64,000 nucleotides of DNA from an uncultured Bacillaceae bacterium (GTDB lineage: Bacteria; Bacillota; Bacilli; Bacillales; Bacillaceae_L): contig CANMHG010000001.1 in NCBI GenBank assembly GCA_947497585.1, positions 310,001 to 374,000 on the forward strand, in the 5' to 3' direction. Made by a program: the position numbers and the translations under genes. Every line of letters starts with the position of its first letter. The first letter of the stretch is position 1. This document shows, piece after piece, positions 56,595 to 64,000 of this stretch. Below the pieces are notes generated by a model. It saw only the letters and a list, made by a program, of their open reading frames with translations. It was not told the origin of the DNA and did not search any database.

Positions 56595-56629
56595 CTTGCC
56601 TTTTCCTGTAAATTCGAGAAATAGCTTGT

Positions 56630-56658
56630 GCATATTTTTCCCTCCAAAGGAGATACTT
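56630..56658 (+). promoter_or_regulatory. Candidate SigF (or SigG) promoter of sigG
   Basis: GCATA (56630-56634) and GGAGATACTT (56649-56658) match every defined position of GYWTA and GGNRANANTW, with a 14-base spacer (usual 15). It lies 37 bases before the sigG start, downstream of the sigE terminator, as expected for forespore expression. Confidence 0.7.
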
Positions 56659-56694
56659 AACTTTGTACAGCAACTCCTGTTAGGAGGGAAAGAA

Positions 56695-57474
56695 TTGACT
56701 CGAAATAAAGTTGAAATTTGTGGTGTAGATACTTCTAAGCTACCAGTACTTAAGAATGAAGAAATGAGAGAACTTTTTAGACAAATGCAAAGTGGTAATT
56801 TGTCTGCACGAGAGAAATTAGTAAATGGAAATCTACGATTGGTTCTCAGTGTTATTCAACGATTCAATAACAGGGGGGAATTTGTAGATGACCTATTCCA
56901 GGTAGGATGCATTGGATTGATGAAGTCTATTGACAACTTTGATTTAGGCCAAAATGTCAAATTCTCTACATATGCTGTGCCTATGATCATTGGTGAAATC
57001 AGACGTTATCTAAGAGATAATAATCCAATCAGAGTATCAAGATCGCTCAGAGATATTGCTTACAAAGCATTACAAGTGAGGGAGCGATTAATGAGTGAGA
57101 CTTCAAGGGAGCCAACGGCAGAAGAGATTTCGAAGGTGCTTGATGTTCCACATGAAGAAATTGTGTTTGCACTAGATGCTATTCAAGACCCTGTATCATT
57201 ATTTGAACCGATATATAATGATGGGGGAGATCCGATTTTTGTAATGGATCAGTTAAGTGATGAACGCAACCGGGATATTAACTGGATTGAAGAAATTGCA
57301 TTAAAAGAAGGTATGAGACGTCTTAATGAGCGTGAGAAATTAATATTAAGAAAACGTTTTTTCCAAGGAAAGACTCAAATGGAAGTTGCTGAAGAAATTG
57401 GGATTTCTCAAGCCCAAGTTTCACGCCTTGAAAAAGCTGCTATTAAACAAATGAATAAAAACATTCAAAACTAA
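56695..57474 (+). CDS. sigG: SigG, late forespore sigma factor
   Basis: 259 residues from TTG 56695, seven bases after TTAGGAGGGA; the longer frame from 56596 runs through the promoter and lacks a site. Start TRNKVEICGVDTSKLPVL matches the family, which binds the anti-sigma factors SpoIIAB/CsfB in this part. Region 2 QRFNNRGEFVDDLFQVGCIG, region 4 GKTQMEVAEEIGISQAQVSR. Confidence 0.98.
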   Translation: MTRNKVEICGVDTSKLPVLKNEEMRELFRQMQSGNLSAREKLVNGNLRLVLSVIQRFNNRGEFVDDLFQVGCIGLMKSIDNFDLGQNVKFSTYAVPMIIGEIRRYLRDNNPIRVSRSLRDIAYKALQVRERLMSETSREPTAEEISKVLDVPHEEIVFALDAIQDPVSLFEPIYNDGGDPIFVMDQLSDERNRDINWIEEIALKEGMRRLNEREKLILRKRFFQGKTQMEVAEEIGISQAQVSRLEKAAIKQMNKNIQN

Positions 57475-57478
57475 TGCA

Positions 57479-57512
57479 TAGAACTGCTCTTAATTGGAGC
57501 AGTTCTTTTTAA
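57479..57512 (+). terminator. Terminator after sigG
   Basis: AGAACTGCTC / GAGCAGTTCT-type stem with a six- to seven-base loop and T-run. Confidence 0.88.
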
Positions 57513-57540
57513 TGGTAATTTCCAAATAAATTTTTATTTT

Positions 57541-57727
57541 GTCCGTTCCTTTCCGCTGCAGGCACTTGCTTTCCGCGGGGAATTATGAAAAAGCCAAACT
57601 ACCGGCTTTTTCAAGAACGAATTCCCATCGGGGAGGAAGTCGAGCCTCCTCAACGTTCCGTCTGCGGGGGCTCGACCTTTCCTCTATCTCCCGCAGGAGT
57701 CAAGTGCCTTCCGCTCCAATCCACTCA
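57541..57727. repeat. Palindromic GC-rich repeat, copy 3 (full long form)
   Basis: Most complete copy, about 187 bases. 5' arm TTTCCGCTGCAGGCACTTG then CTTTCCGCGGGGA, nested hairpin module (GAAAAAGCC / GGCTTTTTC) bounded by CGGGGA on both sides, GAGCCTCCTC block, and 3' arm CCCGCAGGAGTCAAGTGCC. The rest of the 430-base gap between sigG and ylmC holds the terminator and AT-rich sequence without a gene. Confidence 0.92.
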
Positions 57728-57904
57728 AGTTTTTATATATAGTTAATAACAATCCTATATGAATAAAATTTTTGTGATTTTAGCAAATAACAACCCTTAT
57801 AGTCTACTACCCCTTTTTTCAAGGTACTATAAATTTTATACAATATTCTGGGCTTCGTAATCATATAGTACAGTAAAAGGATTTTTCGAGAGGGCGGGTA
57901 CGGT

Positions 57905-58150
57905 ATGATTCATATATCAGAGTTTCAGATGAAAGAGGTTGTAAATGTTGGGGACGGTAAGCGGTTAGGAAGTATAACGGACTTTGACATTAATTTAATG
58001 ACTGGTAAAATTGAAGCAATTATTATATCTGGACAAGGAAAAGTGTTAGGATTCTTCGGAAGAGATGAAGATATTGTCATTCCGTGGAAAAATATAGTCA
58101 AAGTTGGAGCAGATGTTATCCTCGTAAGACAAATGAAAAATCTTGAGTAG
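57905..58150 (+). CDS. ylmC: PRC-barrel protein YlmC/YmxH
   Basis: 81 residues, one PRC-barrel domain: ISEFQMKEVVNVGDGKRLG and VLGFFGRDEDIVIPWKNIVKVG. Same length as B. subtilis YlmC. Function unknown; YmxH paralogues affect sporulation. Start ATG with GAGGGCGGG upstream. Monocistronic or leads the ylm group; ylmA and ylmB are absent here. Confidence 0.9.
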   Translation: MIHISEFQMKEVVNVGDGKRLGSITDFDINLMTGKIEAIIISGQGKVLGFFGRDEDIVIPWKNIVKVGADVILVRQMKNLE

Positions 58151-58256
58151 GTTGCATAAGTTTGACATTTTTCTTATGTTTTAGCACTCAATTATGTAAA
58201 ACTATGATAAAATAAGGAAAAGAAGGTAAAAATTTAACGAAAAAAGGATTTAACTC

Positions 58257-59093
58257 ATGACAAAAAATCTCTTTTCAAGACAAAGTGAAGGAATTTTACA
58301 ACTGAAGAGTTGGGAGAACATAGACCCATCTGTTGTAGCTGGTTTTACGACAAAGATAGGTGGTTTTAGTGATGCTCCTTTTCAGTCCTTTAATATGGGT
58401 CTACATGTAGGAGATGATTCTAAACTTGTGGGACAAAACCGTGATAAATTGGCTAATGCGATTGATTTCCCAACCTCGAACTGGGTGTGCTCAGAACAAG
58501 TCCATGATGCTGAGATTATGAAAGTGACGAGGAATCATGCTGGTAAAGGTGTATATATATACGAGCAGGGCATAAAGGGAACAGATGGCCTTTATACAAG
58601 TGAAAGAAACCTTCTTCTAACGTTGTGTTTTGCTGATTGTGTTCCGCTTTACTTTTCTGCACCTAAAAATAATCTAATCGGTGCAGCTCATGCGGGGTGG
58701 AAAGGAACAGTAAATGATATAGGAGGCAAGATGATTAGAATCTGGAACACCGAAGAAAAAGTAACTCCAGAGGATATTCATGTCGTAATTGGGCCTGCTA
58801 TTGGATCATGCTGTTATATCGTAGACAATTATGTAATTGAAAAAGTAAATGAAGTCCTTACCTATGATGAATACTTACCTTACAAACTTGTTAGTGAAGG
58901 ACAATATTCCCTCGATTTAAAAATTGTAAATCAACTTCTTTTAGTTCAATCTGGTGTGCCTAAAGAAAATATTCAAGTTTCCTCTTACTGTACGAGTTGT
59001 GAAAAAGAATTGTTTTATTCACATCGACGTGATAAAGGTCGGTCAGGAAGAATGGCAAGCTATATTGGACGTAAGGAGGATATTGGGCTATGA
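58257..59093 (+). CDS. ylmD: YlmD, YfiH/LACC1-family purine nucleoside enzyme
   Basis: 278 residues. Family once called multicopper polyphenol oxidase, now known for purine nucleoside phosphorylase/adenosine deaminase activity. Zn-site residues in SEQVHDA, FADCVPLYF (Cys) and AAHAGWKGTV (His), plus VIGPAIGSCCYIVD. ATGA overlap with ylmE. AAAGGA lies eight bases before the ATG. Confidence 0.93.
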   Translation: MTKNLFSRQSEGILQLKSWENIDPSVVAGFTTKIGGFSDAPFQSFNMGLHVGDDSKLVGQNRDKLANAIDFPTSNWVCSEQVHDAEIMKVTRNHAGKGVYIYEQGIKGTDGLYTSERNLLLTLCFADCVPLYFSAPKNNLIGAAHAGWKGTVNDIGGKMIRIWNTEEKVTPEDIHVVIGPAIGSCCYIVDNYVIEKVNEVLTYDEYLPYKLVSEGQYSLDLKIVNQLLLVQSGVPKENIQVSSYCTSCEKELFYSHRRDKGRSGRMASYIGRKEDIGL

Positions 59094-59767
59094 ATGTGAA
59101 GGGAAATTTAATAGAGATAGAAGCTAGTATTGAACAAGCCTGTAAGCAAGTTGGGCGAGATCGTAGCAACGTTCAAATTATTGCGGTAACGAAATATGTT
59201 AGTATAGATCGTACTATAGAAGCAGTTGAAGCCGGAATCACGCATCTAGGTGAGAGTAGGGATGATGGCTTATTAAAAAAGTGGGACGAATTAAACCAAA
59301 AAGTAGCTTGGCACTTTATTGGTTCACTACAAACTAAAAAAGTAAAAAAAATTATTGATAAAGTTGACTATATACACTCACTAGATCGATTGTCTTTAGC
59401 GGAAGAAATTCATAAGAGATCCTCGAAACAGATAAATTGCTTTGTTCAAGTAAATGTTTCTGGTGAGGAATCAAAGCACGGAATACATTCAGACGAAGTA
59501 ATTGACTTCATACATAAATTGAAGGATTTTCCAAACATAAGAGTTGTTGGATTAATGACAATGGCTCCATTCACTGAAGACCAACAGGTTATCAGAGAAT
59601 GCTTTAGGAACCTTAGACTTCTAAGTCTTGATGTACAAGCCTTAACGCTACCATTTGCACCTTGTCTTGAGCTATCTATGGGTATGTCAAATGATTTTGA
59701 AATTGCTGTAGAGGAAGGTGCGACCTTTCTTAGAATAGGGACTTCTTTAGTTGGAAAGGAATTTTGA
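59090..59767 (+). CDS. ylmE: YlmE, YggS-type PLP homeostasis protein
   Basis: 225 residues, alanine-racemase-like barrel that binds pyridoxal phosphate (Lys35 in AVTKYV) without known catalytic turnover; affects B6 and amino-acid balance. HFIGSLQTKKV, VGLMTMAP, LSMGMSNDFEIAVEEGAT and RIGTSL are typical. Overlaps ylmD by four bases and precedes sepF by 13. Confidence 0.95.
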   Translation: MNVKGNLIEIEASIEQACKQVGRDRSNVQIIAVTKYVSIDRTIEAVEAGITHLGESRDDGLLKKWDELNQKVAWHFIGSLQTKKVKKIIDKVDYIHSLDRLSLAEEIHKRSSKQINCFVQVNVSGEESKHGIHSDEVIDFIHKLKDFPNIRVVGLMTMAPFTEDQQVIRECFRNLRLLSLDVQALTLPFAPCLELSMGMSNDFEIAVEEGATFLRIGTSLVGKEF

Positions 59768-59780
59768 GGAGGTAAGATAG

Positions 59781-60218
59781 ATGAGTATAAAAAATAAATT
59801 TAAAAGCTTTTTTGCATTAGAAGATGAATATGACTACAATGAAGATGAATATTTTGAAGAAGAGGAACTTGAACCTGTAAAGGCTACTAGATCTTCAGCT
59901 AAACAAAATGTTGTAAGCTTACAAAGTGTACAAAAATCTTCTAAGGTTGTTTTGTTTGAACCTAGAGTTTATGCTGAAGCACAAGAAATTGCTGACCATT
60001 TAAAGAACAGACGTGCAGTTGTAGTTAATTTACAACGAATACAACATGATCAAGCAAAGCGTATTGTTGATTTCTTAAGTGGTACTGTATACGCGATAGG
60101 TGGAGATATTCAGCGTATTGGAACAAATATTTTCCTATGTACACCTGAAAATGTTGATGTATCTGGTAATATTTCAGACGTTGTTACAGAGGATGAGTTA
60201 TCTGAGAAGAGGTGGTAG
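59781..60218 (+). CDS. sepF: Cell division protein SepF
   Basis: 145 residues. N-terminal amphipathic membrane helix ([12 protein letters not shown]), acidic linker, then the SepF fold (about 50-135) with [34 protein letters not shown]. Forms arcs that tether FtsZ to the membrane and align septum synthesis. Six bases before ylmG. Confidence 0.96.
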   Translation: MSIKNKFKSFFALEDEYDYNEDEYFEEEELEPVKATRSSAKQNVVSLQSVQKSSKVVLFEPRVYAEAQEIADHLKNRRAVVVNLQRIQHDQAKRIVDFLSGTVYAIGGDIQRIGTNIFLCTPENVDVSGNISDVVTEDELSEKRW

Positions 60219-60223
60219 ATTAG

Positions 60224-60484
60224 ATGGATTTACTTCAAGGTATATTACAAACAGCTATTCAATTTTACTCATATGCATTAATTGCGTACATCTTAATGTC
60301 TTGGTTTCCAAATGCGAGAGAGTCTAGGATTGGCCAATTTCTTACAAAAATATGTGAGCCATACTTAGAACCTTTCAGAAAGATTATTCCACCATTAGGT
60401 ATGATTGATATTTCGCCAATTGTAGCTATTTTTGTCTTGAATTTTGCTTCAATTGGATTAAATACTTTATTTGGAATGTTTTAG
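60224..60484 (+). CDS. ylmG: YggT-family membrane protein YlmG
   Basis: 86 residues, two membrane helices flanking the family motif [13 protein letters not shown] and [24 protein letters not shown]. Homologues affect division or osmotic tolerance; role in bacilli unknown. Cotranscribed with sepF. Confidence 0.93.
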   Translation: MDLLQGILQTAIQFYSYALIAYILMSWFPNARESRIGQFLTKICEPYLEPFRKIIPPLGMIDISPIVAIFVLNFASIGLNTLFGMF

Positions 60485-60500
60485 TATATAGTTCAAACCT

Positions 60501-60526
60501 AGAAGCTCGGCATTAGCCGAGTTTCT
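60501..60526 (+). terminator. Terminator after ylmG
   Basis: AGAAGCTCGGC / GCCGAGTTTCT (one G-U pair), loop ATTA, then a short T-run. Confidence 0.7.
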
Positions 60527-60568
60527 TTAAATAGTTCTATCTAATTTATAATATGGAGAATCATTGAA

Positions 60569-61342
60569 ATGAGTATCTATCAACATTTTCGAAAAGAAGA
60601 GCATGCCTTTATTGATCAAGTAATGTCATGGAAGGAAACTGTACTTACACAGTATGCTCCTAAAACAATAGACTTTCTAGATCCAAGAGAACAGGATATG
60701 ATGAAACTTGTCATCGGTACTGACTCAGAAGTTCAGGTTAGCTTCTACGGTGGACATGATTCTACTGAAAGAAAACGGGCACTTCTATACCCTGAATATT
60801 ATAGACCTGCTGTTGATGATTTTCAGTTATCTGTTTTTCAAATTGAGTATCCTTCTAAATTTGTTACAATTGATCATCGAAAAATTTTAGGATCATTAAT
60901 GTCTTTAGGTGTAAAGAGGAGTAAGTTTGGGGATATTCTTGTCTCAGGTGACCTCGTTCAGATTATTGTAGCAAAAGAAATAGGAGATTATATCCGAATG
61001 AACCTGGAATCTGTTGGAAAAGCAACAGTTTCTCTAAAAGAAATTTCTTTTGACCAAATTGTTTTAACCGAGGAAACGTGGGATGAACATACCACAACAG
61101 TTTCTTCAATGAGACTCGATGTGGTACTATCATCAGTCTATAACTTATCCAGACAAAAGATTCAAGCATTTATACAGTCTGGTTTAGTTAAGGTTAATTG
61201 GAAAATTGTAGAACAAACAGCTTTTGAGTGTAAAGAAGGAGATGTACTTTCCCTTCGTGGATTTGGAAGAAGTAAACTGCTTACAATTGAAGGAAAAACA
61301 AAAAAGGAAAAATGGCGAATCATTGTAGGGAAACAAAAATAA
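60569..61342 (+). CDS. ylmH: S4-domain RNA-binding protein YlmH
   Basis: 257 residues. C-terminal S4 domain about 180-240 (MRLDVVLSSVYNLSRQKIQAFIQSG with VKVNWKIVEQ). N-terminal part is an RRM-like YlmH domain with HRKILGSLMSLGVKR and FGDILV. Homologues act in ribosome-associated quality control, binding stalled 50S with peptidyl-tRNA. Precedes divIVA by 95 bases. Confidence 0.95.
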   Translation: MSIYQHFRKEEHAFIDQVMSWKETVLTQYAPKTIDFLDPREQDMMKLVIGTDSEVQVSFYGGHDSTERKRALLYPEYYRPAVDDFQLSVFQIEYPSKFVTIDHRKILGSLMSLGVKRSKFGDILVSGDLVQIIVAKEIGDYIRMNLESVGKATVSLKEISFDQIVLTEETWDEHTTTVSSMRLDVVLSSVYNLSRQKIQAFIQSGLVKVNWKIVEQTAFECKEGDVLSLRGFGRSKLLTIEGKTKKEKWRIIVGKQK

Positions 61343-61437
61343 TTCTAAAATCATTGCAGGATATTGACTACAAAACGTCGAATATGTCGAATAGTGAAAT
61401 TTATGGACTAACACTACTACTTTTTGGAGGTGGCAAT

Positions 61438-61956
61438 ATGCCTTTAACACCATTAGATATTCATAACAAAGAGTTTAATAAAGGATTTCGTGGGTATGAT
61501 GAAGATGAAGTAAACGAATTTCTTGACCAAGTTATTAAAGATTATGAATTGGTCATTCGTGAAAAAAAGGAACTAGAAGCTAAATTGGCAGAGCAAGGTG
61601 AGAAATTAGGACATTTTACAAATATTGAAGATACGTTAAATAAATCAATTTTAATAGCACAAGAGACAGCTGAAGATGTAAAAAGAAATGCTCAAAAAGA
61701 AGCGAAACTTATTATTAAAGAAGCAGAAAAAAATGCTGATCGTATTATCAATGAATCTCTTGCTAAATCAAGAAAGATTGCTATTGAGATTGAAGAGCTT
61801 AAGAAACAGTCTAAGGTTTTCAGAAATCGTTTTAAAATGCTGATTGAAGCACAACTGGATCTAATTCAATCTGATGACTGGGATCACTTAATGAAATACA
61901 ATGTTGAACCTGTTTTTGATGATTCAGAAGAAAACAAAAGCAAACTTGACGTTTAG
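61438..61956 (+). CDS. divIVA: DivIVA, curvature-sensing polar organiser
   Basis: 172 residues from ATG 61438 with GGAGGTGG upstream; the frame's extra 42 upstream codons overlap the ylmH end and lack a site. N-terminal lipid-binding domain LTPLDIHNKEFNKGFRGYDEDEVNEFLDQV, then a long coiled coil to about residue 150. Recruits MinJ/MinCD and, during sporulation, RacA to the poles. Last gene of the ylm group. Confidence 0.96.
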   Translation: MPLTPLDIHNKEFNKGFRGYDEDEVNEFLDQVIKDYELVIREKKELEAKLAEQGEKLGHFTNIEDTLNKSILIAQETAEDVKRNAQKEAKLIIKEAEKNADRIINESLAKSRKIAIEIEELKKQSKVFRNRFKMLIEAQLDLIQSDDWDHLMKYNVEPVFDDSEENKSKLDV

Positions 61957-61994
61957 CCAATTCATAGCATATAATTTATAGTAAATTTTATTAA

Positions 61995-62240
61995 ATAGTA
62001 AACGATGATGGGGACAGTAATATTTTATTTTACTTACGAAGCGAGTTAGGGACGGTGTGAGCCTGACTAAGGATAAAATATGAAGATCACCCTGGAGTTC
62101 CTTTCTGAAAGTTAAGTAAGTTTAGGCGAATCATTCACGTTAAGAATGTTTGAGTGGGCTAATTATATTTTTTATTAGTCATTTAAGGGTGGTACCGCGA
62201 GACCTTCTCGTCCCTTTTGGGATGTGAGGGTCTTTTTGTA
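61995..62240 (+). promoter_or_regulatory. T-box riboswitch, isoleucine (specifier ATC)
   Basis: Stem I region at about 62000-62110 with GCGAGTTAGGGACGGTG and a likely ATC specifier at 62086-62088. The conserved T-box AAGGGTGGTACCGCG at 62185-62199 has the bulge that pairs with the tRNA acceptor end. A terminator hairpin (AGACC...GGTCT with inner TCCC/GGGA, then TTTTT) ends at about 62238. Uncharged tRNA-Ile would promote readthrough into ileS. Confidence 0.93.
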
Positions 62241-62335
62241 TTTTAAAAATTATGTATGTTTCATTATTGTTGATAATAAATGATTATTTTTGGCAATGAT
62301 GAAAGTGAAACCAAAGTTGGAGGAGAAATGTTTTT

Positions 62336-64000
62336 ATGGAGTACAAAGATACGTTATTAATGCCTAAAACCGAATTCCCGATGCGTGGAAATCTACCAAA
62401 CAGAGAGCCACAGTTGCAAACTAAGTGGGAAGAAATGGATATTTATAAAAAGGTACAAGAGCACACGAAAGATCGCCCATTATTTATTTTACATGATGGC
62501 CCTCCATATGCTAATGGGGATATCCACATGGGGCATGCTCTAAATAAAATTTTGAAGGACTTTATTGTTCGTTATAAATCAATGAGTGGATTTTGCGCTC
62601 CGTATGTTCCAGGTTGGGACACACACGGATTACCAATAGAAACAGCTCTTACAAAAAATAAAAAAGTTAACCGTAAAGAAATGTCGGTTGCTGAATTTAG
62701 AAAGCTATGTGAAGAGTATGCTTATGAACAAATAAATAGTCAACGTGAACAGTTTAAACGTTTGGGTGTTCGAGGAGACTGGGATAATCCATACATTACG
62801 TTAAAACCTGAATATGAAGCACAACAAATAAAAGTCTTCGGTGACATGGCAAAAAAAGGGTACATTTATAAAGGATTAAAACCTGTATATTGGTCTCCTT
62901 CAAGTGAATCAGCACTAGCTGAAGCAGAAATTGAATATCAAGATAAGCGCTCAGCCTCTATCTATGTTGGCTTTGAGGTGAAAGACGGTAAGGGTGTTCT
63001 AGAAGGAAATGAGCAGATTGTTATCTGGACAACAACACCTTGGACTATTCCAGCTAACCTTGGGATTTCTGTACACCCTGACCTAGATTATAGTGTTGTT
63101 GAAGCTAGTAATAAAAAATATGTGGTAGCTACAGATTTACTTGAAAGTGTAACAAAAGAGTTTGAATGGGAAAATGTCTCAACCGTTAAAAAGGTAAAAG
63201 GAAAAGAGCTAGAAAACGTAATTGCTAAACATCCAATATATGGTCGCGACTCACTAGTGATGTGCGGAGAGCATGTTACTACAGAATCAGGTACTGGTTG
63301 TGTTCATACAGCACCTGGCCATGGTGAGGATGACTTTATTGTTGGGCAAAAATATGGGTTAGATGTATTATGTCCTGTTGATGAAAAGGGATATATGACA
63401 TCTGAGGCTGAAGGGTTTGAAGGCCTATTTTATGATGAGGCAAATAAGCCAATCACTGAGAAATTGTCAGAGGTAGGTGCACTCTTAAAACTATCATTTA
63501 TCACCCACTCGTACCCACATGACTGGCGTACAAAAAAACCAACAATTTTCCGTGCTACTGCGCAATGGTTTGCATCCATTAAAGATTTCCGTAATGAATT
63601 ATTGGATGCAGTAAAAGAAACAAAATGGGTACCTGCATGGGGCGAGACTCGTTTATTCAACATGGTTCGTGACCGTGGTGATTGGTGTATTTCACGTCAA
63701 CGTGCATGGGGAGTACCAATTCCGGTATTTTACGGTGAAAATGGAACTCCTATTATCAATGATGAAACAATTGATCATGTATCAAATTTATTTAGAGAAT
63801 ATGGATCCAATGTTTGGTTTGAACGTGAAGCAAAGGATTTATTACCTGAAGGATTCACTCACGAGTCAAGTCCAAATGGAACATTTACAAAAGAACAGGA
63901 TATCATGGATGTATGGTTCGATTCTGGATCTTCACATCAAGCAGTGCTAGTCGAACGTGACGATTTACAGCGTCCTGCAGATTTATATTTAGAAGGTTCT
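62336..64000 (+). CDS. ileS: Isoleucyl-tRNA synthetase, N-terminal part (cut by window end)
   Basis: Open from ATG 62336 (GGAGGAG eleven bases before; ATG 62328 is out of frame and soon stops) to the window end, 555 codons of roughly 920. Class I motif GDIHMGHAL (HIGH type) near residue 60, [11 protein letters not shown], the CP1 editing domain with TTTPWT and [12 protein letters not shown], and [19 protein letters not shown]. The KMSKS loop lies beyond the window. It is the bacterial type I form. Regulated by the upstream T-box. Confidence 0.98.
   Translation, partial: MEYKDTLLMPKTEFPMRGNLPNREPQLQTKWEEMDIYKKVQEHTKDRPLFILHDGPPYANGDIHMGHALNKILKDFIVRYKSMSGFCAPYVPGWDTHGLPIETALTKNKKVNRKEMSVAEFRKLCEEYAYEQINSQREQFKRLGVRGDWDNPYITLKPEYEAQQIKVFGDMAKKGYIYKGLKPVYWSPSSESALAEAEIEYQDKRSASIYVGFEVKDGKGVLEGNEQIVIWTTTPWTIPANLGISVHPDLDYSVVEASNKKYVVATDLLESVTKEFEWENVSTVKKVKGKELENVIAKHPIYGRDSLVMCGEHVTTESGTGCVHTAPGHGEDDFIVGQKYGLDVLCPVDEKGYMTSEAEGFEGLFYDEANKPITEKLSEVGALLKLSFITHSYPHDWRTKKPTIFRATAQWFASIKDFRNELLDAVKETKWVPAWGETRLFNMVRDRGDWCISRQRAWGVPIPVFYGENGTPIINDETIDHVSNLFREYGSNVWFEREAKDLLPEGFTHESSPNGTFTKEQDIMDVWFDSGSSHQAVLVERDDLQRPADLYLEGS

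Noticed and set aside
57541..57727. Repeat copy 3 as an insertion sequence or rRNA/tRNA fragment
   Set aside because: No transposase frame, no terminal inverted repeats of IS type, and no tRNA or rRNA hallmarks; it is a short non-coding palindromic element.

Overview
The window is one continuous chromosomal stretch of a low-GC, endospore-forming Bacillaceae bacterium. The evidence is a caa3-type cytochrome oxidase cluster, the ylb block, the dcw (division and cell wall) cluster with spoVD and spoVE, the spoIIGA-sigE-sigG trio, bacillithiol synthesis (bshC) and a T-box in front of ileS. Gene order follows Bacillus subtilis from pycA to ileS. The differences are enough to place it outside the subtilis group: extra genes between ctaM and ylbB, an acyl-CoA carboxylase operon and a crotonase inside the ylb block, panE-DUF3397-bshC placed directly before mraZ, and no ylmA/ylmB. 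No prophage, IS transposase, CRISPR array, rRNA or tRNA gene was seen.

Layout. 1-10.7 kb: 3' part of pyruvate carboxylase, then heme A synthase (ctaA, minus strand) divergent from ctaB-ctaCDEF-ctaG-ctaM, which together make heme A and the caa3 oxidase. 10.9-19.0 kb: GNAT, AI-2E-type permease, Asp23-like protein, YugN, then ylbB, ylbC, ylbD, ylbE, ylbF and ylbG interspersed with small unassigned genes. 19.1-28.4 kb: a palindromic repeat, a candidate 38-codon gene, rsmD-coaD, spoVV, ylbK-ylbL, tmcAL, ylbN-rpmF, a crotonase, gerR/ylbO and ylbP. 28.5-31.7 kb: biotin carboxylase, biotin carrier and carboxyltransferase with an upstream cre-like site. 31.8-35.0 kb: panE, a DUF3397 membrane protein and bshC.

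35.1-54.6 kb is the dcw cluster: mraZ-rsmH-ftsL-pbpB-spoVD-murE-(orphan MurF N-domain)-mraY-murD-spoVE-murG-murB-divIB-ylxW-ylxX-sbp-ftsA-ftsZ. It makes lipid II, polymerises septal and spore cortex peptidoglycan and builds the Z ring. 54.8-57.5 kb: spoIIGA-sigE-sigG, early compartment-specific sporulation control. 57.9-62.0 kb: ylmC, ylmD, ylmE, sepF, ylmG, ylmH and divIVA. 62.0-64.0 kb: an isoleucine T-box leader and the first 555 codons of ileS, cut by the window end.

Points that go beyond routine annotation are: three modular copies of a GC-rich palindromic repeat, one carrying an apparent slippage deletion and two carrying a nested hairpin module; a stand-alone MurF N-terminal domain between murE and mraY; a CTG start for ylbC that restores its membrane anchor; an unlisted 38-codon gene before rsmD; a 10-bp-phased GTGG array in front of mraZ; a long palindrome between ctaB and ctaC; and several promoter or operator candidates. 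I found no clearly new defence or mobile system.
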